DNA of 64,000 nucleotides from Usnea hakonensis (Eukaryota; Ascomycota; Lecanoromycetes; Lecanorales; Parmeliaceae). The notes under the pieces were generated by a model, which saw only the letters and a program-made list of their open reading frames with translations, had not been told where the DNA came from and did no database searches. The DNA lies in assembly GCA_013423325.1 (NCBI GenBank), contig BLJB01000119.1:1-64000 (forward strand), given 5' to 3'. This document shows positions 11,998-23,400 of this stretch, in pieces. Position 1 is the first letter of the stretch. Every line of letters starts with the position of its first letter. The position numbers and the translations under genes are program-made.

Positions 11998-12292
11998 TTG
12001 ATGCTGGGTTGTAAGCTTACGCGGGAGGGTATTTGGGATTTTTGGCGAGAGCGGCAACGCGTTATGGCTGATGAATCAGAGGCATTTGATGAATCCACTC
12101 TCGTCTTTCAAAGAGCCCGCGAAACTCTCCGAGTCCAGACCCTGAACACGAGTCGCTGCACTCCCCATCATCATCATCATCATCATCATAATCAACAGCC
12201 AGCCCCCCACCCCTACCCTCCCCTCCCCTCCTCTCCAAACCACCCCTCACAATGCCCCTCCCCCCCCCCCAACAGCCCTCCCAACCCAGCCG
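11998..12292. repeat. 3' flank with (CAT)8 microsatellite
   Basis: Downstream of the DUF726 gene. Eight CAT units occupy 12166-12189, followed by C/T-rich simple sequence. No gene is seen. Confidence 0.6.
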
Positions 12293-12640
12293 CTACCTCC
12301 TCTTCCTATCCCCACTCATCCCACCACCCTTCCTCTCATCACCCTCCTTCACGCTCTCAGTGAACCTTACCGCTTTCTTCACTCCATTACGCCTTGTGGG
12401 TAGTCGAGGAGGAGGAGCGGAGCGATTCGGAGAAGGGAAGGAAGAAGAGTGTTTCGTATTTCGTGCTAGCGCCGTGTTCATCGCCCCTGCTGCTGCTGGT
12501 GGTGGCGAGGAGGGTATAGACTTTTCCCGCTGCGTCGAAGACGGCACAACACGTTTATCCTTGCGCTCCGCCTCAGGCCTCGAGAGGAGGGAAGTCGTCG
12601 CTACCCAGTCTGCGAGGCCGGCGATATCGTGTACGGCCAT
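12293..12640 (-). CDS. hypothetical basic protein with KAVRFTES motif
   Basis: Not recognised. The 115-aa frame from the ATG at 12640 is Ser/Pro/Arg-rich and ends with GVKKAVRFTESVKEG and a Lys/Arg tail. The same core (KAV-F-TESV) occurs in the neighbouring minus-strand gene at 13763-14488, so this frame is probably real and a distant paralogue or fragment. Just upstream on the minus strand lie a CTAAC branch-like site and a CCCGCAG acceptor-like site (about 12645-12660), so an upstream exon beyond the G/A tract is possible. It lacks the Cys finger of the other copy. Low confidence; could be a pseudogene. Confidence 0.3.
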   Translation of the reverse strand: MAVHDIAGLADWVATTSLLSRPEAERKDKRVVPSSTQREKSIPSSPPPAAAGAMNTALARNTKHSSSFPSPNRSAPPPRLPTRRNGVKKAVRFTESVKEGDERKGGGMSGDRKRR

Positions 12641-12700
12641 GCGCCGTCTGCGGGTGGAGGTTGATGTGAGGTTAGTGGGTGTGCTGTTTGCCTCTTGGAG

Positions 12701-12789
12701 AAAAAAAAAAAGGGGGGGGGGGGGGGGGGGGGAAGGGGGGGGGGGGGGGGGGGGGGGAAAAAAAAAAAAGGGGGGGGGGGGGGGGGGGG
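12701..12789. repeat. interrupted poly-A/poly-G tract
   Basis: A run of 11 A is followed by about 21 G, AA, about 23 G, 12 A and about 20 G. On the minus strand this reads as Pro/Phe homopolymers, which creates spurious open frames. It may be a real homopolymer tract with G-quadruplex potential or an assembly artefact. Confidence 0.75.
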
Positions 12790-13762
12790 ATGTGAAAGCA
12801 TGGCGTTGCGGTGCGTAAGGGAAGGAGGGAAGGGAAGGAGGGCAAGGGAAGGGAAGGTGTAGGAAACCCAAGGGAGGGACCCATTCCCATAGATAGAAAA
12901 CCCTCTTCCTCACCGACTCATACATACCCAAACAAACATTCATTCACCGCTCAAAAACGAACTCAAACCCAAAGAACACAATACAAAACAAAAACAGAAA
13001 ATGAACAATCCCTCCCATCCACCTCCATAATGAAATGAACTTAAAAACATACGATGCACACCCCCCCTAGCTCCCAAATCCCCCATCTGAACCCTTGCAC
13101 CCTTTCCCATAGAGAATGGCTGTCGCGGCGGCGATGGACAAGGCGTGCGGTCGCTTTTCCCCGTATAGGTTTGAGAATGGGGGTCGGCGGGTGTGGAGGA
13201 TAGGATAGGGTGGCTGTTGTGGGGTTTCGCTGTTGGTTGTGGGGGGGGGAATGAGGGTGGGGGGAGAGCGGTGGGGTAGTAGGGGGGGGGCATGGTGCTG
13301 TTTGGGTTTGTTGTTAAGGGGTGAAGGGGGGGTTGGTGGTGTTTTATGGTTTGGTAGGCGGTTGCTGGTGTTGGATGAGGGTGGGGGATGGAGAGGGAGT
13401 GAAGAATTTAGATAGGATGGAGGGAGGAAAGGGAGGGAGAGGGGATGATGGGAGGAAGAGAAATAGGGTATCGGTCGGAGGATGTCATTGGTTTTAGTTG
13501 GGAGTGGGTATTTTTAATTGATTACATTACATTCCGGGAAAGAGTGAGATTACGACAGATATTTGATGTTGTTGTTGGTAGAAGGAATAGCCTATGGTTT
13601 GTCATCCAGAGCACGGTCGGAAAGAGCCCTCAAACCCTTGACCTTGACCCTATCACCCAATACAGACCCGACGCTCATCACAACAACATCAAACCCCACA
13701 CTGCCATCTCAAATCCGTAATCTCCATTCCCCAAACCCCACTCTATCTCCCCCCTCCCCCCT
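12790..13762. other. low-complexity intergenic region
   Basis: Purine-rich (GGGA/GGGT) on the plus strand for most of 13190-13450, and pyrimidine-rich at 12900-13060 and 13620-13760. The many overlapping short open frames are composition artefacts. No gene is supported. Confidence 0.45.
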
Positions 13763-14488
13763 TCACATCTCCCCCCGCCTCCTCCTCTCCCTTCTCCGAT
13801 AACACTCCTCGCACAACCTCCACCCCCTTCCACTCCCCCTCTCCCACCACTTCTGGCTCCCCACACCACACTTCTCGCAACGCAACGGCTCAACCCTCAC
13901 CGCCTCCGACTTCTTTCCACTCTTGCTCGCATGGTTCGCTCGATGGCGATTTGTATGCTCCTCACGTTTCTTCTTCTCCTTTTCGCGGGCTGAGACGCTT
14001 TCCGTGAAGTGTACGGCTTTTGCGTTTGTGGAACGATGGGGGCGATGGATGGAGAGGGTGGGTGGTTCAATGGCGCGGTTTGTGTGGCTTGGGGGTGAAT
14101 GGCGGGAGATGTGAGTGCTGGTTGGGAGTTTCGGAGGTTGGGCAAGCGAGGAGTGATGGTGGGATGAATATGATGGTCGTGAGTGGTGCGAGGAGTGATG
14201 GTGGGATGAATGTGATGGTCGTGAGTGATGCGAGGAGTGATGGTGGGATGAATGTGACGGTCGTGAGTAGTCCGAACATGATGCCTTGGGTGAATGGCAC
14301 TCGTTTATGAGGTAGATGTGGTTATTGAAAACGTGATTGACTGAAGTGAAAGTAGTAGGTGGCTGCAGGAAAGGGTAGTACAGAGGTGGGGGTGGCCACA
14401 TTGGCGGATATCCATCGTTGGCTCGGGAGGTGAGATTGTATTTTTCTTTGTCCTTTTTGGCCGGTGGTGCTGAGATAGCCAAGTACAT
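13763..14488 (-). CDS. His/Ser-rich protein with degenerate GATA-like zinc finger
   Basis: 241 aa from the ATG at 14488. The N-terminal half is Pro-rich (MWPPPPLYYPF), then carries three copies of a 14-residue His/Ser repeat (SRPSHSSHHHSS type) encoded by a 42-bp DNA repeat. The C-terminal third has the KAVHFTESVS motif shared with the frame at 12293-12640, a Lys/Glu/Arg stretch, and a finger of spacing C-x2-C-x18-C-x2-C (LRCEKC ... WRLCEEC) ending in a basic tail. The spacing and the W-x-R / LC-x2-C layout resemble a GATA finger, but conserved GATA residues such as the N-A-C-G segment are absent, so DNA binding is uncertain. No intron is evident. Function unknown. Confidence 0.45.
   Translation of the reverse strand: MYLAISAPPAKKDKEKYNLTSRANDGYPPMWPPPPLYYPFLQPPTTFTSVNHVFNNHIYLINECHSPKASCSDYSRPSHSSHHHSSHHSRPSHSSHHHSSHHSRPSYSSHHHSSLAQPPKLPTSTHISRHSPPSHTNRAIEPPTLSIHRPHRSTNAKAVHFTESVSAREKEKKKREEHTNRHRANHASKSGKKSEAVRVEPLRCEKCGVGSQKWWERGSGRGWRLCEECYRRRERRRRGEM
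14148..14273. repeat. three tandem 42-bp units
   Basis: Units at 14148-14189, 14190-14231 and 14232-14273 differ by a few substitutions. 42 bp is 14 codons, so the array stays in frame within the His/Ser-rich gene on the minus strand and encodes its 14-aa repeat. Confidence 0.9.
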
Positions 14489-15160
14489 AGCTTGCTCTAA
14501 GCTTTTTTATCTTGGAGACTGAATTTTGACAGTATGGAATCAGGCAACATAAAGGAAGAAGATTCTTGTTTATAATGAAGGAACGCCCTGAAAAACAAGA
14601 TGTGACCAGCAAGCGGGGTTGGAAGAAGGGAACCGGTGAAGCAGTGAAGCTTTGAAGCGGTGAAGCGGTGAAGCGCTGAGATTTCCCATGCAGTGTTTTA
14701 TTTTAGGAAGGTGAAGAAATCTCGGATTTCATTCGTCATGGCCGATTTCCGAAGCAGAGACCCGGGAAATCATCCAGAGGTGATGCATAAATGATCATCA
14801 ACTCAGCTCAGGAATAAGATAACAGTTAGAAATGCTCTCAGGAGGGCTCTGCCACCATTCGTCACTAAGCTTCCTCCATCCTTTCCATCCAATCCAATCT
14901 TTTGTCCAACTCTCTTCTCTTACCGCTATGGAAAGTGGTTCTACAGGTACATGCATACTGAACAACAAGCTGCAGATAACATAATCGATAGCAAATTGCA
15001 CCAATGGAACTGGACCTCAAGCAGTGATGAATTTTCTCTTGTATTAAACATTAGATATCAAGCTACACCGCAAAAAAAAACTTGTCGATCCCATCTATTT
15101 TACAAAACACAAACATCCACAAACAAAAGTCCAAACTCAACATCAACCCTGTTTTTCCAC
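14489..15160. other. intergenic region with 9-bp repeats
   Basis: About 670 bp. A short array of a GTGAAGCGG-like unit lies at about 14632-14678. It should contain the promoter of the His/Ser-rich gene (-) and the 3' end of the Ser/Arg-rich gene (-). No gene is seen. Confidence 0.4.
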
Positions 15161-15898
15161 TCAGCGACGACTCGATTCCCTCCCGGAATGACGAGCAGAA
15201 GAACGATCAGCGGAGTAACGAGAAGAAGAGAGGTCAGAAGGATGACGGCTAGCCGAGGAGCGCTCACCATACAAGGCAACTTCTCCACCCGCAGCGCTCG
15301 GACGACTGCTAGGACGCGCACCGCTGTCACGACGAGACGAGGAAGAAGACGAGCTCTCACGACGAGAAGTGGGAGAAGACCCGGACTCGATACGATGAGT
15401 AGACGATCCGTTCGACGTTCGGCTGGAAGAGGTATGGCTTGCAGAACGATCGCGGGAGCGCGAATCACTGCCGCCGCCCATGCGGCGGAGGAACCCTTCA
15501 ATACCGCGAGGAGGGGGACCGCTGTAGCCTTGAGCATTCATAGCATTCATTTCAGCCACGCATTCAGGGCAGTGCGGACAAAAGGGACGCCCCATCTCGA
15601 TAACAGTTGGCAATCGAGACCCGGAGTCCCGGGACCCCGAGTCTCGAGAGTACGAGTCACGGGAGTCTCGGGAGTCTCGAGAGTAAGAGTCGCGAGAACG
15701 AGAAGCCGAGTCGCAACCACAAGAACCGGAGTCACGAGAATACGAGTCGTGGGAGCGCGATCCCGAATGAGAGTCGTGGGAGCGGGAGCCGCTGTCGCGG
15801 GACGAGATGCGCATCTCGCTCAGTCCGCGGGACATGTCAGAGACAGAGTCGCGGGCAGAGGAACGGGATTGGTTGGTGCTGCGGCGAGAAGAAGACAT
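15161..15898 (-). CDS. Ser/Arg-rich (SRDS-repeat) protein with Cys-rich island
   Basis: Not recognised. 245 aa from the ATG at 15898 (MSSSRRSTNQS). The frame continues upstream through a (TG)24 microsatellite that would encode Thr-His repeats, so the internal ATG is preferred. Residues ~20-90 are built of SRDS/SHDS/SRDSGS units. A compact non-repetitive island follows (PFCPHCPECVAEMNAMN, ~residues 100-120) with C-x2-C-x2-C spacing, which could bind metal. Then come GPPPRGIEGFLRRMGGGS and a second Ser/Arg-rich half. It resembles RS-type disordered proteins in composition only. The island and the absence of stops argue for a real gene. The antisense frame over the same stretch is a shadow. Confidence 0.5.
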   Translation of the reverse strand: MSSSRRSTNQSRSSARDSVSDMSRGLSEMRISSRDSGSRSHDSHSGSRSHDSYSRDSGSCGCDSASRSRDSYSRDSRDSRDSYSRDSGSRDSGSRLPTVIEMGRPFCPHCPECVAEMNAMNAQGYSGPPPRGIEGFLRRMGGGSDSRSRDRSASHTSSSRTSNGSSTHRIESGSSPTSRRESSSSSSSRRDSGARPSSRPSAAGGEVALYGERSSASRHPSDLSSSRYSADRSSARHSGRESSRR

Positions 15899-16003
15899 CT
15901 TGATCGTCGGAGAAATGGCTGTTCTGTTGGACTGAAAATCTCTCGATTTCTCGATTTCTTGCTTGCCTGAGTGCTGTGGTTGACCTGTTGTTTTTGTTTG
16001 AAG

Positions 16004-16004
<1 letters not shown>

Positions 16005-16052
<48 letters not shown>
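16005..16052. repeat. (TG)24 microsatellite
   Basis: Uninterrupted TG dinucleotide run of 48 bp, about 107 bp upstream of the start codon of the minus-strand Ser/Arg-rich gene, so probably in its promoter or 5' UTR. Confidence 0.95.
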
Positions 16053-16054
<2 letters not shown>

Positions 16055-16931
16055 TGGATGGTGAGGAAAGAAGAAACCTCGCAGCGAATATAAAGGCATC
16101 GAGGGAACGAACCATCATTGTCAAGGTCTTTGCGTCAAGGACAAAGTGGGATGAACGACGTGCGTGCAACAAAGACCATTGTAACAACACAAGCAAAAGG
16201 TAAGGTAGATAGATACCAATCCCCAGAATATCATTGTGCTCCTTCCTTGTGCACGCCGCTTATTATGTAGACTGATCACTGAGCGCATCAACTACTCTGT
16301 CTCCTCGAATTCTTCTTTGTGAGTTCAAACCCATTCCGTAACGTAAAACCCACATTGCCTTTATCCACTTCTTCAAAGAGTAGTTAGTTCAAAGAACGCT
16401 ACCATTTCCTTCCATCCCCTATTGTCCCCAAGCTAGCCCAACAGACTCTCCAACCACCTAAACCAGTGAACCAAAGATCGCGCCAGCGTCTCCTACCATC
16501 CAGCTAAGAGCGAGCCCGTATCCTTAGCCAAAGCACCCAGCTTAGCCATAAGTGTTGACCCAAAGAAAAAGACAAAGACTTATCAAGAAGAGCGCCGGCC
16601 AATTCCACAACACGGACAGGACAGGACAGTATGATCCTAGGGACCAAGAGATGATCAGAGGGAGGGAGGGAGGGAGGGAGAGAAACTTACCTTACCTAGC
16701 AGAGCAGAGCAGAGCCGCCAGCAGTGTTGGGAGCTCGATTGATTGTACTACCATGCGCCAGCAGTAGGCCCGCTCTGATTCGCAGGTTCATCTGATGCCA
16801 CGACATGACTGAAAATTAAGGGCCCTTTAGTGAGTTATCGCGAAACCCAACATGGCTGCTTAGCTCCTCACACGACCACACCCCATACAATCGACCATAA
16901 CCAAGAAACCCGGGGGACTCTCCCCCCCTCA

Positions 16932-16933
<2 letters not shown>

Positions 16934-16988
<55 letters not shown>

Positions 16989-17038
16989 CCCCCCCCCCCC
17001 CCCCCCACCCCCCCCCCCCCCCCTTCCCCCTCACCCCC
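16934..17038. repeat. interrupted poly-C tract
   Basis: About 105 bp that is almost only C, starting with a 53-bp pure run and interrupted by AA, A, TT and TCA. It gives spurious Pro- or Gly-rich frames. It may be a true low-complexity tract or an assembly artefact. Confidence 0.8.
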
Positions 17039-17400
17039 TCCCCAATTCGGTTATGCTTGTGTTTGATGCTTGGACGATTTGGGGCGACATGAAGCCTAAG
17101 GTGTCGGAGCTTTTTCTGTCATGGGGTGGAGACCCAAGTGAGTCAAGCGTGAGACCTACCCTTTTTCGGAGAGACCACGCAGGTAGGCAAGAACAGCGCT
17201 ATTTGGGCGAAAAGGGAACGAACGGGCTGTGTTCCGAAAGCAAACTTGTGCACGAGAATTCACTGTGAATGTGATAGCAAGTAACTGTCATTTAATGATG
17301 ATATGTACGAAACGCCTACCGGTGCCGCTGGATCGCTGCAATCCATCAATGCAAAAGCGCTCTCCTACCCGACTTCCAATACTAGTCTTGATTCCAACTC

Positions 17401-20400
17401 TCAGAAAACCAAATATTCCGCCTCCAGTGGGTTTTTTTCTTTTACAATTGGGACACCATCATCTTCCTCTTTCAGCGCTGGCATCATTGCGCACATCTTG
17501 GAGAAATCTTCGAAAGCAATGAGTAACTGTGCTTTCTCTTCTTCGTGCAGGCCCACGTCCACCACAAATTCCTTTCTCGTTGAACCCCTAATCAAATAGT
17601 ACTGATCATTGTGGCAGGTCCAGCTCCTAGTCAAGGAATCTCTCAGTTCTTGCCGAGCGAATCGGAGAATGTCAGAGTCCAATTCCTCCGCATATGGTCT
17701 CTCGGTGAGAATGTATGGAAGACTCACGTCACATTCACCGCGAAGCACAGCAGAGAAGTACATAGCGAAAGATTTGAAGAATTGGATGTTTTCAACCGCA
17801 GAAAGAATTGGTCCTGACAGACGAACAAGATAGTCTAGTACTGGTAGAAGTGCGGCAATGGCCGAGTAGCATGCTGACAGAGTCTTCAGCGTGCTGGCAT
17901 CTCTTGACTTGGTCTTGCCAGAACTACCAACGAGTGATTCCAATGGTCGTTTCACTGACTCAAGAAAAGCAGTTAGGGTGCTTGCGATGGCAATGACAGA
18001 ATCCGGGGTGACGCCATCGAGATCCTTGAGTAGCTCTTTGAATACTTCTTCTAGAGCTTGCAAGTATGGCATTGCCAAGACCCATCCACAAGTTGTGCTG
18101 AAAGCCGTCTCAACATACGCCGGAACGATACTCTTGACGAGGAAAGAGCGCAAGGTCGGTGTTTGGGATACGCCGTCTTCGAAAGTATTGGACATTGCCG
18201 CATAAAGCTGGTCAATGAGGTAGGTTTGCTGGCCATCCACCGCCGCTCGCTCAGATACAGATTGGACGAAGACTGCGAGCTGTTTTGGTGTCCTAGTATC
18301 TCGCAGCCGCAGTCCATAGTTTTTGAGCTGACCGACAACGTATGTAGGATCTGTGGCTGGCAGAGGGAAGGCACCATTGTCTGTGAAGAAGCGATCTATG
18401 GGACAGAACGTCGAAGTGTGCTGCTGCAATAACTCGATGATACGATGCACGAAGTCGACATAAGATCCTCTGGCGTTCGATCCATGGCCAAGCTCTTGAT
18501 AATTGCGCTTCATTGTTGCCATGAGCTGCTTGAGTAGATCTTTGACTTCCTGGCGAAGCCTATTGCCATCCGCTGGAATTTCAAAGACGGCATTTTCTAC
18601 AGAAACTCGCATATTCGACAAGAGGCTGGATATAAGTGATAGCCTGCGATCAGCAAATTCTGATGCTGAGATTTGATGGCCTCCATTGGCTGCATCTATG
18701 GAGAACGGCAAATTGTGTAATAACGCATTCTCAGAGCGTGTGTTCAGCAGGGCGCTTGTGAGCCGATGTTGAAATTTGAGCAGTGACTCGCGCTCAACCA
18801 ATGAACAGACCCAAGACGTTAGGAAGAGCGTTTCGTTTTCTCGGTAAATCTTTTCATCTCTTTCAATTAATGTAGCCATATAGTAGGCAGAGAATTTCCT
18901 AGTTTGCTCCGTGTCTCGCAATGAGCTCCAAGAGTCGTTTCCAAAGTGACCAAGGAAATCAGCCCAGGATTTCAGCCCATTTCCTACCAACACCTGGGCC
19001 ATAGTGATCCAAACGTCGACTACTTTCAACAGCAAATTATCGGCAGGCACCAGGTCGGCTCCAAAACAATTTGAAAGAAGATGCCGCACATGGTCTTGGA
19101 ACGTAGCAAATAGCGGCGCAGTGTCTTCTTGCGGTGGAGTAGCTGAAGAAACGTCGACGAAGGCTGACCAGTCGCCATAATCTTGGCTATCTTCGTTCTC
19201 ATCGCGAGATCCCTGGGATTTGCTTGCACAAGCAGACAGCACGTCTAGTGCTTCTATGATGGGCTTATTTGCTTGAGTCCTGCTTGCATCAAACAGCTCA
19301 AAGACTTTGACCAATGTCACAGAAACTAGGGTTGAAGCAGCCTTGGAGTTCTGAGCGGCGTCGATTGCAAGCTTAAGGCATATCAAAGCGTCACGCAATA
19401 CTGCTTCGACCTGGCGCTGATTCCTGGCTATGGTTGTTTCAAGCAAATCTTTGGACACAGTAATGCCACCAATGGACTGCACTGATCTGACTTGGTCTTC
19501 CGCTTCCGTCCGAGCAAGACTGTGCTGTCGCAGAATTTGCTCCAAGATATGATTGTGCCAATCAGCAAACGGCTCTAAGTTACTGATAGGCTCATTAGTC
19601 GACAACTGGAATTTGACGAGGTTGAACCAAGCCCGAATATTAATATGGCAGGCCTCTCTATGTGATGTTTCCAGGTTGACCAGGTTGCGAATGACGGTCA
19701 AGCGCGGTCTGCAGCTAGGCGGAGAGGCCCAGTATAAGGTACAGAGCAGATCATGGTGGTTTCGCAAGGCATCCAAATGTTCTTGACGAATCGCTTCTTC
19801 TTTAGGATGGGAGCGGCCATGATTTGGCATTAATCTCCATACCAAATCTCGAATCTTCTTCTCGTGGCATGACTGTTGCATGTGCCTGACGCCGCTTCCT
19901 ATGATCTTTAGGAGGATATGGAAGCCTCTATCTTCTGGCTCGAATATCAAAGGCGGGTTCTTTTCTAGACGTTCCAGAAAGATTGGCGACCCTTTGCTCT
20001 CCTCGCTCCTCAGGTGGCCTAGATTATTACGAGCGAAGTAGTCGAACAGCATCCCTATGATCGATTCGCATCTTCGCCAGCCCCAGCCATTGGTGAGGTG
20101 GAGGCAACGACCAAAGACGGCTCGGCAGTAAGGGTTGAAGCTAGCAGGCTGTCCTTGTGGGTTGCTCAGCGAGGCTTCTAACACAGGGTTTATAAGGCGC
20201 TTTACAAGCATCCAGTCGTCGAACGGGACCTTGAACCTACGTCCAATCTCTACGACTCCCTGTGCGTCCAATTCGAGGAAGGGTAGCAAAGAAAAGAGCA
20301 GCTTCCAAGATTGCTCAGCCAAACGGATATCGAACAAACCATCCGAGGATTTGGTTGGGATGGCTTTCAGTAACGTCAGCCAGACGTTTGTCTTGGAGTG

Positions 20401-23400
20401 ATGGTCTTGGCCAAGCACATGTTGTACAACAACGAACGCTTCGATGGAATGATGCTGAATCCGGTAATCAGCGTTCTGGTTCCTAAGCCTCGATAGACAA
20501 GTCTCGAAAGGTTCAAGCCCGTTTGTCAGCGACAAGTCAAGAGCATGATCGGCTGCCTTCTGGACTAGAGATCGAACTTCCTCGTGCAGTCTGGACGGTA
20601 TGAGCTCATGCTTAGAGATCTGACGTAATTGGTTGGCTATTGAGATGGCAAGGGTGCTGACTTGAATATCTTTTTCTAGATTGTCCGGAGCTTGATGGCT
20701 GGTTTTCCGTACCGCATGACGATCGATGAGTTCAACAACTAAGGCAGAGAGAAGAGGGTTGCACCTCTGCACACACGCAACTCTGTCCACTGGGTCAAGG
20801 AAGCTCAAATGATTCGAGAAGTATTCAAGAATACTGTTCAGTGAGGCCAAAACTTGCTTGTCCGTCCGCATGATCGGTGCTTCAAGATTCTGGCCCACGG
20901 CATTCTGCACCGACTGGCTCACTGCCTGAAACACTTCGCCTAGTTCAGAAGAAACGGCGTCATTCCATGGGCCCCACCTCAGGCTCTTGTCCTTGAATTT
21001 TACCAAGGTGTATCCTCGAAGGCTTTCGAGGTTGGTAGTAAGGGCAAATTTGAGTGATTTAGCAAAGGTTCCACTGCCTAGTAAAGTGTTTGTACCGAAG
21101 CAGGTTCCTGTAGGTAAAGGAGTGACATCAAAAGTGTCACTATATCGGGTCCCAAATGGACCCAGGCCAACAAGCAAGTCCTTCCTTTGTTCTCCAGAAG
21201 AATTCACTCCTTGGTCTCGATAGTCCCCCAAGCTCATAGTTGCGCTGGGCTCCCTAGACCATGACTGGGGAACATCCATACGATGTGGCTTTCTCTTTCT
21301 CCGCTTATGGGAGTAAACCATTTTGAAGGTTGTACTGTTTTCCATCCCATGCTGATTCACTGGCACAAGATCTGCTTGTGGAGCAGCAGCATTTGGTGGC
21401 CGGATACTGTCATCTCCAAAGTATCTCCGGACTACAACGCCTGGGAGTCCTGAATCATCGTCAAAATGATTTACTCTAGCCAGATCTCGATGAAAATTAG
21501 CTTGTGCATTTGTCCGATCTGCATCTTCTCGAGTAGACTCTAGCATCGCTGGCCTGGAGTCTTTGACTTCTCGCAACGAAGATGCTATCTGCCCTCGCTT
21601 TTTCGACTTCTCGATAGCTTGCTGAAGCCACGAAGGAACATTCCGTTGAGTAGAATCCTGCCCGTCCTTGTGTCGACGCTCGATGAGATGATCAAGAGAA
21701 GTCTGGAGCTTTCGAGACTTTATAGGGCGAATTTGCGGTTTCGCGTTGGTCGTTCGAGAGGTCGACGACTTGAATTCGTTCGAGATGCGTGTTGTTTTAG
21801 GCGCACTGAATGGCATGGGGCTGTTCACTGACCGCGGATATAGAGGCTGACGACTTGGTGATCTCTGGATCTTGTCGCCACAAAAAGGTACCATCGTCCC
21901 TTCGCGCCAATTTCGTAGAATCTCATTGGCATCGTTATCATCATTCTTTGTTGCCAAGCGAAAAAATTTCCGAGATGGACTGTGTCTTCCTCTATCATAT
22001 CGCGAGCGGGCTGTGCGTGATGCGACCTTGAGAAATTGTGGCACAGGAACCGAGGATGACCCATTCGTTGATGGTGCGTCAAGTATACCAAGTCGTGGTG
22101 GGCGAAACCTGGGCTTCCTTGGGTGGCCTTCGTCGAATTTCTCCATGGTTTTACGCTGATGGGCGCTACTGTTTGAGACTTCATCGGGAAATTCGTGAGC
22201 CGTATTCCGAGAACGGATGTGGAAGTCTCCCATCCTAGTCTGGCGTTTCCTGCTTTTCCGAGAACGGAAAGCTCTTGTTGCTTTTGGCAGCATGGCATCA
22301 ATTCGATCGTCTTCTGGGGCCTCACCCCGTCTCCCCATTAGAAGCTCCGCTCCGGCCTCATCTTCAAGCATGCGATGCTGGTCTTGATGTATCTGAGCCT
22401 GGTGCCGTAGCTCGTCCGTTTCCGATTCAGCACTCTCCTCATCAGAAAGCCCCATGATCTCGTTCGGTGTCTCAAGACTCCTGCTGGCTGGCGCAACGAC
22501 CGTGCGCGCTACACCCCGTTGAGCAGGATTCCTATCAGGCGACATATTGGGAAAGCCATTGCAAGTGTTGTTGGGTTTTCTCTTTTGCGTTTTCAGGTCT
22601 AGCTTCAGCCAAGACGCTGGTAGGACTCCACGTATCTTGCGTTGTGCGCGCTGAAGATGGTGAGACGTTTCCTCTTCGGATGGTGACAGCTCTGCATTCG
22701 TCAATTCGTCAGCGTCTACCACTCCTTTGATTTGATATGAGTGCTCATCAGACTGGTCATCCTCAAAGATATCGAGCAGGTGCGATCGTCGAGGCTCCGA
22801 AGAGGTTATCGGAGTTGGGAGGACAGCAGGCGAGGTCCTTCGCGGCACTCGAAAGACAGGCAAAACCGGGCGATGGGTCTCTCGGGGGCTTCGGCTCACA
22901 GAGCGTGGTGGGGATGGAAGTTCGTCAAACATATCTTGACCCTCACTGGACACTCTGCTAGCTTTGTGTTGTGGCAGAGATGAACTCTGATTCGAATCTA
23001 GGCCTCGGGGCACTCTGAAGGTTTTGGACTTTTCTTTGGCGATCTTGCGCCTTTTTCGGCCATTACCAACATATTTGAGCGTTGAGCGGCCAAGAAGCGT
23101 ACTCATATCCGGTAAGTCATCCTCTCCAAAGATAAAAACGTCTCCCAGATCTTGAGATGTGGCCACTGGCGAGCCCTGGGGGTGAATAGGAGACGAAGAA
23201 TTTGGTTCTGTATGTTCGACGTCACTATCACCGATCTGAATATCTTCACAATTGAATTCAACATTCTGGGAGTCTTGTTCCCGAGCCTTTGCCGCCTCGG
23301 CTTCCATCTGCGCTATACGCAAGGGTCTCACTCCTCGAGCTTTGAGAGTCTGTCGGTACTGTTCACTTTCGAGCGCATAGGGGTGTAGCTGGATGGGATT

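Larger units (their letters stand above)
15899..17400. other. 1.5-kb intergenic region with simple repeats
   Basis: Holds the upstream region of the Ser/Arg-rich gene including (TG)24, a (GGGA)n tract near 16659-16680, and a long C tract at 16934-17038. Open frames here are composition-driven. No gene is supported. 17040-17400 is the 3' flank of MUS7 and shows nothing specific. Confidence 0.45.

Noticed and set aside
12601..12943. Pro/Phe-rich minus-strand frames over the G/A tract
   Set aside because: Created by homopolymers; no conserved part upstream of 12640.
14951..15970. Plus-strand Arg/Thr-rich frame of 339 codons
   Set aside because: Antisense shadow of the Ser/Arg-rich gene; SRDS codons read backwards give Arg/Val/Thr repeats.
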